Positions 46,168-56,675 of a stretch of 64,000 nucleotides of DNA are shown here, one piece after another (position 1 is the stretch's first letter; every line of letters begins with the position of its first letter). The DNA is taken from NCBI GenBank assembly GCA_020744425.1, contig JAGMUV010000006.1, positions 682,001 through 746,000 of the forward strand, written 5' to 3'. The translations under genes were made by a program, and so were the position numbers. This stretch comes from Dactylonectria macrodidyma. Taxonomy: Eukaryota; Ascomycota; Sordariomycetes; Hypocreales; Nectriaceae. The notes below the pieces were generated by a model. It was not told the DNA's origin and made no database searches. It saw only the letters and a program-made list of their open reading frames with translations.

Positions 46168-47858
46168 CTACAGCCTGTACCTAAACCCAAATTTTTGCCA
46201 GTCCGTTGCGTCCTCATCGTTTATCGACAAGTGTGTTGTGGTCCCGTATGTCCCCCCTGAGCCTCCATCAATGTGCTCCTGGCCAACCTCGCCTGCTGAT
46301 CCTGCACTCCCTAGAACCCCTTCTACTTGAGTCCTTGTCGCGTTGAGAACTTGGAGATAAAATCTCAAGATCAAAGCGCACACAATTGCCAGGCTGTAGC
46401 TAATCAGTATCGCTTTGAAAGCAGTCTCATACAACGGGTCCTCCTCCTTGCGAAAGAAGTGAGGTCCAGCCATGTTACCGCTGCAGTAAGCTAGGAACAG
46501 AAGAGCTGTCATGGTCATCTTTTTAGTGACACCCCGATAATTGGACTGCACAAGTGCCATGTTGAGCGGCATTGCAGCAGATCCGCTGGACAGGAGGAAG
46601 TAGGCGAATAGGTGGACTCCATGAGGCACATTCTCCCGGTTGTAGATGACAGCACTGCCAATAAGACACGGCAAGATGACTGTGATGATCAAAATGCAGT
46701 TTAATGTGCGAAACCTCCCAGCGAGATGGCCACTCCCAGCGATGATGGCCGCCGAGAGCAACGAGTATGGGATGTTGATGAGCGTAGACTGTAGGCTGGT
46801 GAATCCAAACGACTTGACAACGATGTTCGCGAAGCTCTGGGATCCGCCATTCGGTATCTGCGTCAGCAGCTCGATGCCAAAGATGAGCCAGGTCTTAGGG
46901 TCGACGAGGCACTCCCGGACTTGAATCCATTTCCAGTGGGTGTTCTCAGTGTTACCTGTTCCAGCGGTTAGGGTTCGCTCAGCAGCTATTTGCCTCTCCT
47001 CGGCTGTGAGAAACTTGGCATTTGAGATGTTATCTGGAAGGAAGAAGAACATCGGAATCGCCCACAGAAGCGTTGTGATACCCAGGATGATGTACATCCA
47101 GCGCCACGGACTAATATTGCCCTTATCAAGGTGACCTATGCCAAAGGCAAACAAGCTCGCCACCAGCCCGCCGACCGAATTACCGGCGAACCAGATGCCC
47201 ACGCGAGTCGGCATCTCATCGCGGGTATACCAAGTCGACGTCAGGAACATGAAGCCAGGCGTGATGGTCGCCTCCGCAACGCCCAGAAAGAACCGTGTCA
47301 CCATGAGCCCTTCAAAGTTGTAGCAGGCGGCTGTGAGAGTGACGGCGGTGCCCCAGAAGAGAGTGTTGGCAGTCAGGTACTTGCCGGTGGGGAGGCGCGC
47401 GATGAGAATAGTGGTAGGATAGGTCCAGGCTAGGTATCCGACGTAGAAGATGCTGCCGACCCAGCTGTACTCTTGGCCTTTGAGATTCTGTCGCGTGTGA
47501 GTTAGCCGTTGCTGCATTTGCTGGTGTTCAGAAGACCTACGGTGTCTTTGCGCAGTCCGAACACAGCAGCGCTTGAGAGAATGATTTTATCCATAAAGTT
47601 GAGCATGTACGTGACGAAAAGGAGAGGTATAATAGCTCGGTCAATCTTCCTCAGGACACGACGCTCTGCAAGCACGTTGTTATCACGCTCCTGATGATGA
47701 GGTCTTTGTCGCGCGACAACCTTATGATTACGGAGAAGAGGCTGTGATGAATCGTCTCTTCCCGCCACCTCAGACTCGCCGAAGATCTCATCTTCTGTCG
47801 CAACCAGTCCATCGTGTTCCTGTATATTGCTACCAATTTGTGACGCGTTTGCGTCCAT
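46168..47858 (-). CDS. MFS permease, anion:cation symporter family
   Basis: Exons 47858-47541 and 47487-46168 (53-bp intron) encode 545 residues. The cytoplasmic N-terminus of about 75 residues precedes RRVLRKIDRAIIPLLFVTYMLNFMDK, the family start at TM1. About 12 TM segments are visible. Family landmarks include STWYTRDEMPTRVGIWFAGNSVGG and SPWRWMYIILG. The C-terminal tail is Gly/Ser-rich and hydrophilic and ends in a basic YRL. It resembles plasma-membrane vitamin or organic-acid importers of the Dal5/Tna1 type; the substrate is unknown. It differs from the ACS permease at 9308-11031. It lies head-to-tail with a DHA2 transporter and an MDR enzyme, all on the minus strand. Confidence 0.92.
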
Positions 47859-48204
47859 CTTATCTCACCCGACTGACATTCTTGGACCAACGCGATCCCT
47901 CCGCACAGATAGGACCAGAGGCTTGACGGGCGGGAGACCCTGAAAGTTGGAATCAGGAGTATCTTTTAACTGGGGAAATGGTTGCACAAATTACATGTAG
48001 TTCGCGGATCATGAGGAATTGGAAGAGTGAGGAGGGTTGGTTGATAGCGCCAAGTACAGAGGCTGAGATATCCACTGGCGCTAGGTCAACAAGTCGATTT
48101 AGCTGCTCCACCGCCAAATCTGCACAATCACACAATTTAGATGAGACAACAGTCAATCTTGAGCAACGACAGTTGGTCACGAGAAATACCCAACTCAATA
48201 TCCT
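47859..48204. other. Short intergenic spacer
   Basis: About 350 bp between the stop of the DHA2 transporter and the ATG of the ACS permease. No gene or distinct motif is seen. Confidence 0.45.
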
Positions 48205-50242
48205 CTAAATCCTCTGCCGCAACGTACCATTCCCTCCAACCATCTCCTCCAACTGATGATCTTGGACATTTGAAGCTCCATCCAAAACTCCATTCTCGGT
48301 TGGCCTGCTTTCACTCTTCTTCTCTAAGCCGAGCTTCGCAACCTCATGCTGCTTGCTTAAATGGTGCGCCCTAATGAAGAAGCCAAGAAAAAGCCCGACG
48401 GCCGAAAACGCTGTGTACTGTAAATTAGTCATTAGAAAAATGAATTTAAGAAATAGCAAGACGGGCATTAGTGACTAACCATAATCCATAACTTGTCGAG
48501 AGATTGGAAAAATGCCTTCCTGACAACAAGTTGGGCGTCTTGCGGCAGGGTCTTGATGATGTCGACATGTGCAGAAGCACTTGCCCCGTCGAAAAACTTT
48601 GCCGTCTCCTGGCCTAGTCCTTCGACAAGCATCCGAGTCTTGCCCTTGATCTCGTTTTGGAACAACACTCCTCCAATAACGACGGAGATGGCAGTCGATA
48701 TAGACCGAACGAAGCTCATAGCTGTGGTTGCAGCAGCGACGTCTTGTGTGGGCACAACTGCCTGCACTGCAAGTAGCGGACCCTCGAAGTTCATACCCAC
48801 GCCGATCCCGCTGACGACTTGGAAGGCGATTAATTTGGTCCAATTTACATCCAAGTCCATGTCAATGAAGAGACCAGTGCCCAGAGTCATAATCATGAGA
48901 CCAACATGAACTGCTGGCAAGTACTTCCCAGTCAACTGTATGTAAGCTCCAGTTATTGCAGCTGTGATGGTGATTGACAGGATGAATGGCAGTAAGTACA
49001 GCCCAGACCGGAGAGGGCTTGCCAAGAGGACGGCTTGGAAGTAGAGCGGTAGGTAGTAGGCCACTCCCATGAAGACGAATGCGTGGAACAAGCAGACAGC
49101 ATATGCTGCAGCTGAAGACCAAGAATGAAAGAGATGAACCGGAATCACAGGGTACTCAGCCACCTTCCATTCGTTGAGCACAAATAGGCCGCCTGTGATG
49201 ATGCCAAACACAAGAAGGCACACAACAGGAGCCGAGTTCCACGGTTCGTAGACTCCGCCCAAGTAGAGCCCTATGAGCAGCATCAGAGTTCCGCCAATGA
49301 TGAGAAAGCCTCCAGGCCAGTCAATAGCCTTCAAGCCCGCCCAGATAGGAGTCTGGGGTGAAGGGAGCTTAAGCGTGAAGATGAGAACGATGAAGACAGC
49401 AGCCGTGATTGGCACTTGAGGAGAGAGATGTTAGTGTTTTGGATGGGATCGGGGAGGAGCACATACGGTTTATCCAGAAACACCACCTCCAGCTGTTCGA
49501 AATATCAGTTCTTGTCACCACGGAGAGTGAATTATGTCGTCGCTTACCTCACTTCGTCGGTCAACGCACCACCTAGCACCGGCCCGATCCCCGACGCCAC
49601 CGCCCAAACAATTGATGTTAGTCCATAGTACAGCCCACGATCTCTCTGCGAAAACATATCGCTGATGCAAATGTTCACCATGGCACCCATGCCGGCGGCG
49701 CCGAGACCCTGGACCGCCCTCCCGGCGATGAAGACCTCGAGGTCATTGACCAGGGCGCAGATGAGGCTCCCCGTGAAGAAGATGGCGTTTGCAATCAAAA
49801 GTATTGGCTTGCGACCCCAGATGTCAGAGAACTTTCCCCAGGACGGCGTGCTGGCCGTGTGCGCCAGGACGTACGAGGTGCCAATCCAGGTGTAGCCAGA
49901 ATCAGAGCCGAAGTGTGCGGCGATAGTGGGGAGGGCAGTAGATACGATGGTGATTTCGAGAGCGGAAAGAAATACGCTGGCGCATAGTGAAGTCATTATG
50001 ATGGCAGTTTGTGTCCGAGATCTTTTTGGCCCAGGTGGTGTTGAGACGGAGTCCTCGGGTGAGTCGGAGGCGACAGCGGTGCCATTGCTGTTGGGATCTC
50101 GGGACGCAGGAATTAGGAACTGAGGGAGGATGTCCGTTTCAGAGATAGCTGATCGCCCGACTTGATCTCGTGGCGGTATTGCGTCTTTCGTCTGTTCTTG
50201 TTGAGGCTCAATGGCTACTTTAAGGGTGGTTGTTTCTGCCAT
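48205..50242 (-). CDS. MFS multidrug efflux transporter, DHA2 (TOXA-like, 14 TM)
   Basis: Four exons (50242-49548, 49492-49467, 49414-48480, 48417-48205) encode 622 residues. The second exon is only 26 nt; it is needed to give SWRWCFWINLP, the conserved motif at the end of TM6. The N-terminal cytosolic tail is about 80 residues. SWGKFSDIWGRKPILL is MFS motif A, and the SGIGPVLGGALTDE segment is the antiporter motif C. About 14 TM segments follow, then a hydrophilic tail. Members export drugs and secondary metabolites, and some fungal members protect the producer of a toxin. A TATA box lies about 145 bp upstream of the ATG. Substrate unknown. Confidence 0.93.
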
Positions 50243-50880
50243 GGTGGTGCGACGAGAGGTCGACGGATTCTTCGGACTAGAGGAGCGAAGCAGTAGATTT
50301 GCTGCAGAGACGCAGATGAAATATAATGTGCTAAATAGAAATCAAGAACATGCATATTTTGTTGATGTTACTGGTATCTTGGGCGTTTTATAAGTCGGAA
50401 TGTGTTTTCTGATTGCCTGACCCACAACCGAGTGAATGCGATCGGATTCAGCATCGGATTCATCATCATCGCATCGGACCCATGTCACTCTGTAGTGCTG
50501 ACGGTACGCCAAGTGAGCGATACGTACCTACATAACTCAGACAATCTTGGTTTATGCTTGTCATGGGGTGGTTTCTTATTTTCCAAACACGTCTTCTAGA
50601 CACTGAATGTACTATCATCCTTCAATCGCAAATTCCCTTACTAGTTGGTTCACGCTTCACTATGCTTGAGCTAACAACAGAAGCGTCGTTTAGTCATTGC
50701 CGCCGAATCTGAAGAGGCAGTTAGCTCGTATCCGCGTCTAATCCTTGGACGATGAGCCGCACAACGAACAAGTTCTGTCGCGCAAATGATTGGGTGTTGA
50801 GATATTCGAAGTAACTAAACTGATAGATTGAACAACACTATTCTATTCATCTCACTCATCATGAATATTTTTGTCAGCAT
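50243..50880. other. Intergenic: transporter promoter and MDR-enzyme 3' flank
   Basis: Holds the TATA box listed separately, GCATCGG-rich short repeats at about 50438-50480, and the 3' flank of the MDR gene. No gene is seen. Confidence 0.45.
50386..50392 (-). promoter_or_regulatory. TATA box for the DHA2 transporter
   Basis: The minus strand reads CTTATAAAACGCC about 145-150 bp upstream of the ATG at 50242, giving a TATAAAA core. Confidence 0.5.
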
Positions 50881-52017
50881 TCACGGGTTCAAGATGACAA
50901 TCTTGCCAAAGCCCGAATGCTCAACCGCTGCGTCTGCGCACTCATCCCACTCTTTCAAGCCAAAGGTGTCCGCAATTTCGTACCCATTCTCCTCGCCCAG
51001 TTTCACCCTCCCGCCCTCAAGCAACCTGATAGCCTGTCGGACATCCTCGCGCTCATACATGTAGCCGCCCTTGACAGTGAGGCCGCGGTACAACAGGACC
51101 GGCCACGGGAGGGGAATGTTGGCGTCGCCTCGGCCACCCATCAGCACGATGCGGCCGTGGGGTCTGACCGACATCATGCATGCCGTGACGCCGGCGGAGC
51201 CAGTGGCCGCCGGCGGGGAGAGGTCGAGGAAGACGTCGGGGGCGTGAGTGCCAGAAGCCGTGGTGATGGCAGCGATGTCGGTTTTGTTGTCTCCGCTGAG
51301 CAGGACGGTTTTGACGGTGGGAAACGTGGTCTTGACTTTTGCAAGGCCGTCCTTGGACCGGGACACTGCAATGACGTTTGCGCCCATGGCCATAGCAACG
51401 GCAATTGCAGAGCCGGAGAAGAAACCTGTCGTGGGAGAGATGACGACTGTCTCGCCGGCTTGGAGGTTGATGCTGCGGAGGCCACCGTACGGCACAAGTT
51501 GGGCGATGAAGTGAGCCAGGTCGTTGATGGAGTATCCGAGCCCTCCGTCGCTGACGGGACTGCACAGGCGCTTCTCGTCGAGGGCGTAGGTGTTCTCAAG
51601 GGGCGCGCGGACATACTCAGCGTACGAACCATTGCGCCAAGCAAGATGCAACTTCTTGGACGCAGGCGTCTCGCCGTCGTGCATGCTCCAGAGGATCTTG
51701 ACGCCGGGGTCATCTCGGCCGCGCACAAAATGATCCACGACGACGAGCTGGCCCTCTGCCAGAGCCGTGGCGTCGGGTCCGGCGGCGGCGATGCGGCCGA
51801 TGCAGGAGCCGCCGGCGACGAGGGGCCGCGGCTGCGTGAAGGCGTGGGCGCCGGCGTCACTGCGCAGCATCTTGACCAGGTTTGGGTTGGCCTGCGTGGC
51901 GAGGACGCGGACGACGACGGAGCCTGGACCGGCCGTGGGCACGGGGAGCGCGGCGTCGAGCTTGATGGAGTTGTCTTCATGGAGCACGAGGCCTTTCATG
52001 GTGGTTGGGAGAGCCAT
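50881..52017 (-). CDS. Medium-chain dehydrogenase/reductase (zinc-binding ADH-like/quinone reductase-type)
   Basis: A single exon of 378 residues starts MALPTTMKGLVLHED. The GroES-like N-domain has the proline-rich LVAGGSCIGRIAAAG segment; the usual zinc-binding Cys/His ligands are not obvious, so it may be zinc-independent. The Rossmann half shows ETVVISPTTGFFSGSAIAVAMAMGANVIAVSRS, a nucleotide-binding motif slightly altered from the family GxGxxG. The C-terminus has GRIVLMGGRGD and HSGFGKIVILNP. The frame stays open upstream to 52170 without an ATG fitting the family start, so 52017 was taken. It is predicted to reduce or oxidise an alcohol, enone or similar compound with NAD(P). It neighbours two MFS transporters and, beyond the lipase, an AsaB/CmcJ-like enzyme. 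Confidence 0.9.
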   Translation of the reverse strand: MALPTTMKGLVLHEDNSIKLDAALPVPTAGPGSVVVRVLATQANPNLVKMLRSDAGAHAFTQPRPLVAGGSCIGRIAAAGPDATALAEGQLVVVDHFVRGRDDPGVKILWSMHDGETPASKKLHLAWRNGSYAEYVRAPLENTYALDEKRLCSPVSDGGLGYSINDLAHFIAQLVPYGGLRSINLQAGETVVISPTTGFFSGSAIAVAMAMGANVIAVSRSKDGLAKVKTTFPTVKTVLLSGDNKTDIAAITTASGTHAPDVFLDLSPPAATGSAGVTACMMSVRPHGRIVLMGGRGDANIPLPWPVLLYRGLTVKGGYMYEREDVRQAIRLLEGGRVKLGEENGYEIADTFGLKEWDECADAAVEHSGFGKIVILNP

Positions 52018-52179
52018 GGTGGGCTGCTTAAATGAAATCAGGGTAGAGGAAGAAGTAGGGTGAAGGAGTAAGAGGCGATTTTGCGAGGTCGTAGGTGTAT
52101 AGACTAAACTCGAGTTCTTGTATGAGGTTCTGTGATTTCTGTGCTGATTTCGATCATCAAGATAGCTCAAGGAGACGCT

Positions 52180-52187
52180 CTTTTATA
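52180..52187 (-). promoter_or_regulatory. TATA box for the MDR enzyme
   Basis: The minus strand reads GTGTATAAAAGAGCG about 163 bp upstream of the ATG at 52017, a strong TATAAAAG element. Confidence 0.6.
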
Positions 52188-52336
52188 CACGATAGAGTCA
52201 ACCCATCCAACTCCGGCCAGCATTCTGGCTCCGACCCGAGGAATCACAGCGGAGTTAAGGGGACAGCTCCATACCTAAAACCATGTCCATCAGGACACAA
52301 TATCCAAATTGTCGCCGTAAATCCACATCATCATCA

Positions 52337-52567
52337 AGCAGCTCCCCGGCGGGTGTCGGTGCACAAGGGTTGGAGGAGTTGTCGGAATACGAAACGAGGT
52401 TAGAGCCATCAAGATGTGCCTAGGAACTGAATCCCACCTGCTACTATATACCACCGCATGATAGTCCTTGTCCATCGGCATATGATACGTAAGCTGCTCC
52501 CCATCGTCAAGTCTATGCAAGTGCTGAAGGAGTTGCTGGAATACGAAACGAGGTTAGATCAATCGAG
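52337..52567. repeat. Degenerate direct repeat, spacing about 154 bp
   Basis: The core GGAATACGAAACGAGGTTAGA occurs at about 52383-52403 and 52538-52558. Flanking sequence GGAGTTG upstream and CTCCCC further upstream are also shared, giving about 75 aligned bases per copy with several mismatches. It lies in a promoter region and not in a gene. Confidence 0.6.
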
Positions 52568-54297
52568 GTGGGTTTCCAGAAAGGGAAAAGTGGCCGGGGT
52601 TGCGACCCGGGATATGTGGAGATGTGGACCCTGGTCCCGGAGGCCCGGCCGAGTTATTTGGAGGACGGGTTCCGGATTTGCGCTGATGGAGAAGTCGTTG
52701 TTAAGTCCGAAAACAGTGCATGCTTGGCCCCATGATATGCAGCAATTGTAAGTCCGGGGTGTGGTCATTAGTCATTGCGGGACAGACTAGGCTTGGAGAT
52801 TCACCAATGAAGCCCATGGATAGCCTCTAGGCATTATACTTGTCTGTCTCAGCTGGAAATGCTACTCAGTTTGTGAAGGAAGATGTAATCAACTTTCGAG
52901 CAGATGAGTCTTGACGAATACCCCTGGCGACATCCCGGCTTTTCTGCGCGATGCCAGGCTGGGACGCGTGGTTGATGGCGAGAAATGGGGATCTAAGGTG
53001 GCTTGGCTGGGCAGGTTGACGACGATGGTGTTTTAGTCATGGTGTGGCTGATGCATGCTGATGATTAAGGCGAAACAGGTTGAAAAAGGCTCCGTACTAC
53101 GTATGCAGCCTCTTTGCCTTGATGCGCCTTGAGGATTGCCTTGCAGTTTGCCTGATGCTGGGTGTCGGCGTGGATGAAATGTCGCCATATCGTACTTGTC
53201 TCTTCCCTCGGCCTGATCACTCGTGCCCGTGTCGTATGGCCCATTCGCTCCGCGACCAACTAAACGAGTAAACAAACAACGCCTCGAGCTGCATGGCCCT
53301 TATGTCGAGTCCACACCCATCCCATCCCGCAGATCCAACAAGAGGCCTTGAAAAACGAACTCACCGTGACATCGTGACTGGACGACGCAGCTCGTTTCGT
53401 GTCCCCACCACCAAAACAGCTGCGATAGTGTAGTCTATGACTCTATCCTTGCCCGCCTCGAATCGCCGTCTGCCGCCCAGGCGCGTGCAAAGGGCCCAGC
53501 CAAACAGGCACCAGAAAAGCTCTCCTCCCCTCTGGTGATAACGGAACAGCCCTTGCAGCAGCAGCAGCAGCCGGCGTGCGCACCATCGCCTAGAACGCAT
53601 CCCCAGCCCGTGCCATTCGTTCGATGGGTAGCGAATCAAGGCGTCAAAGGGCGGTGCTGACAGGGGGGGATCGCTCGACGCTCGCCGTGGCTGCATGACC
53701 ACCCCTGGCGCAGAACCCGACAAGCGGCTGGGGACCGCTGTAGAGGGCACAATTGGTGGGTTTGCGGCAGTGAAGGCCCCAGCGCTCGAGTCTATCGCCT
53801 GGGAGGGGGGCGCTGCGCTGCTGATCGGCGGGGCGGCGAAGGCCAAAAATATCTTGTTTTTGGTGCTGGTGCGCTCTATCCTCCCTATCCTGGTTTAGCG
53901 AGGCAATCGATTCTCCATCGAATCCGAACGCATCCCATGATTGATTGCCCGTGCCTCGCTCTCTCTCGTCATGTGTGCCCATGTTCCGCCCAGCACTGGA
54001 CAATTGCATGTTTTTTTGTTTTGTTTTTTTCGTTCCTCGGGGCTTTTTCGTTTTTCTCTTCCCTTTTCTCTACCGCCCGAGTCTTGGTTTCACCACGTGT
54101 TGTTTGTTTGATACAGCCTTTTCGCATCGGGACTGTCGAACATGGATCGTCGTCGTGCCTGATTGCTTCTGCCCCACCATCCCACCGTTTGAATGAATGT
54201 CACCACCACGACGAACGCCGGATGTCACCAACTCCACCAACTCCACCACGGAACACCACTGGCTCATCCCACTGATTGATTGAGCGTGAATTCAATC

Positions 54298-56373
54298 ATG
54301 GGCTGGTTCTCGAGCAGCAAGAAGACCAAAAAGTCTTCTTCGTCTTCGTCCCGCACGAAGCCGCAGCAGGTTATCCAGAAACCAGCCTTTGCTGCTCCGC
54401 CGAACGTCTACTCGAACCGGCCCGCGCCGCAGCAGCAGCAACAACAACAGCGGCCATCACCACCACAGCCGCAACAACAACCACTTCCAGCGCCGCAACC
54501 GCCACGTCCTGCCCATCCGTACATGCATCAATATGGAGCTCAATCGCAACCGCAGTTTCGGCCGGCCGGTTACCTCCCCGCGCCGCCGGGATGGACTCCT
54601 CCGCCTCCGGTGCCGGCGTACCAACCGGTCATCGTGAACCACCAGCATTACTACTTGGGAGGACAGCAGCAACCTCAACACCACTCTCCTCCAGCGCCAG
54701 CGCCAGCGCCACCTCCGCAACACCCTCAACCGCCGCAACATCCTCAGCTTTCTCAATCTCTTCAGCCGCCACCCCAGCAGCAGCATCATGTCTATCAGCA
54801 ACAGCATCACTCGACACTCGGACGCTTCACTGGGTCCATGGTCAACCTCACCAAGGACATGGTACCCGCTCAGTTGTACGACGACGGCCTCGCCGCCTGG
54901 CACGGCTGCACGCAGCTCGCCAATTCTACCGCCGCCGCGTACGACCAGGTCTATAGCCGCTTCAACGACGTCATGACCCTCATCGATCACGAGAAGCGCA
55001 CCGGCAACGAGAGCGACCTCTTCAACTGCACCGCCATCACGAACCCTTCGCCGCAGTCGTCGCCGAACAGCAGCCCGCCGCTGACCCAAGATCGGGGCTT
55101 CGATCTGCTCTCCTCTAAGAAGCCCAAGAAGTCCGTCAAGCCGAAAAAGTCCCAGACTTCATGCGCTGTTGCTGCTGGTGTCGTGTCTGGCAACTACTTC
55201 TCCAAGGTCGAGTACTATGCCAACTCCAAGCTTCCTCGGGACCTCCCCCCGCTGGCACTGTATGCTTCACCCTCGTCCTGATTTGCCTCCCTAAGAAAAG
55301 CACTTGCTGACTCTATGTCTCCCAGTTATATCCCGACGTGGCCCATTCTCTGTATCGCCGCTCAGTATTCGCAGCGCGTCTACGACAAGCCCAAGGGTGC
55401 CGAGCTCGACGCTCACGTCTCGGGCGACTGGCTCACGGGCACCAAGGCCATGTGCATCAAGTCGGTGCCCATGGACCACATGAACACCATCGTCTTCGCC
55501 ATCCGCGGCACGGCCTCGTTTATGGACTGGGCCGTCAACCTCAACACGGCGCCCGTCAGCCCGCACAAGTTCCTCGACGACCCGGGCAATCTCTGCCACG
55601 CGGGCTTCTTGTCCGTGGCCAAAAAGATGATGCGGCCCGTCGCCGCGAGACTGCGCCAACTGCTCCGCGAGGACCCGTCCAGGTCAAAGTACAGCTTGCT
55701 CATCACCGGCCACTCGGCCGGCGGCGCCGTCGCCGCCCTGCTGTACTCGCACATGCTGGCTGAGACCAAGGAGGCCGAGAGCGAGCTCAACGTCTTGACC
55801 GGGTGCTTCAAGCGCATCCACTGCGTCACCTTTGGCACGCCCCCGGTGAGCCTGCTGCCGCTGACCAAACCCGACCGGCCCAACCTGCGCAAGAGCCTGT
55901 TCCTGAGCTTCGTCAACGAGGGTGATCCCGTGGTCCGCGCCGACAAGGCGTACATCAAGAGCCTGCTCGAACTGCTCGCCTCGCCGCTACCCCTCCTCGC
56001 TCACCATAACCCCAAGCGCAAGGAGCAGCAGCAGCGGGGTCGCAAGGGCTCGTCGTCCGAGGGCCGGCGGTCGCGGTCCAAGTCGGCGTCGGCGCCGTCC
56101 CCGTCCCCGGCCCGGCCCCGGTGGACGGTGCCGCCCTGTACGCTCAGCAACGCCGGCCGCCTCGTCGTCCTCCGCTCCGGCGATCCCAAGGCCCGACCCA
56201 AGGAGCGCAAGACGGTGCGTGAGCGCCTCAACGAGGGCGTCGTCGCCGCCACCTGCCAGGAGGAGCAGCTGCGCAATGTCATCTGGGGCGATCCCGTGTG
56301 CCATCTGATGAGCCTCTACGCTGGTCGCATCGAGGTTCTCGCCGTAGGCGCGGTGACACAAAAGGGGCGCTAG
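54298..56373 (+). CDS. Class 3 (alpha/beta-hydrolase) lipase with a Pro/Gln-rich N-terminal half
   Basis: Exons 54298-55259 and 55326-56373 (66-bp intron) encode 669 residues. The N-terminus is MGWFSSSKK, a possible N-myristoylation signal because Gly follows the initiator Met. Residues about 20-180 are Pro/Gln/His-rich and low in structure. After LALYIPTWPILCIAAQYS comes the lipase class 3 domain: VFAIRGTASFMDWAVNL, LITGHSAGG (nucleophile Ser451), FVNEGDPV (Asp521, likely acid) and DPVCHLMSLY (His647). This is a complete Ser-Asp-His triad. A basic Ser-rich insert (about 560-595) separates acid and His. Substrates could be acylglycerols or phospholipids. The intron acceptor at 55325 restores the frame at ALYIPTW. 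No signal peptide is seen, so it is probably intracellular or membrane-associated. Confidence 0.9.
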
Positions 56374-56675
56374 GGGACACATAACACAACTCAAAACTAG
56401 GACTTTCTTGACAATGTTGGATAATACGAACCAAGATCGAATTAGGAGGGGGAAAAAAGGAAACGCTATAACATATATACCTGTACTCTGGGGGTGTTGG
56501 ATTTGTTTACGATACCATGGGTCAACTCGGGCTGGGCGTTTATGAAATTGCACCAAGTAAATGAAGGCTGTAATCGAAAGAAACAAACACACAAAACAAT
56601 TGTCGCTGTCGCCTATTCTAGTGTTAACTACCTACCTACCTAGTACTTACCTCGTAGCCTGTCTGCGTTTGACAT
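56374..56675. other. Convergent 3' spacer
   Basis: Convergent spacer between the lipase and the AsaB-like gene, about 300 bp, with a TACCTACC-type run at 56629-56650. No gene is seen. Confidence 0.5.

Larger units (their letters stand above)
52018..54297. other. Intergenic region with a decayed tandem duplication
   Basis: About 2.3 kb between divergent genes. It contains a TATA box, a decayed direct duplication (52337-52413 and 52489-52567), and a C/T-rich leader before the lipase. An open frame at 53361-53846 (minus, 161 codons) is judged chance. No gene is seen. Confidence 0.5.

Noticed and set aside
50917..52035. 372-codon plus-strand frame antisense to the MDR enzyme
   Set aside because: Long only because codon bias of the real gene suppresses stops on the other strand; no domain, and the minus-strand protein is clear.
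53361..53846. 161-codon minus-strand frame starting MAFAAPPISS
   Set aside because: Lies in the lipase leader; Ala/Pro/Arg composition follows local GC bias and no domain is seen.
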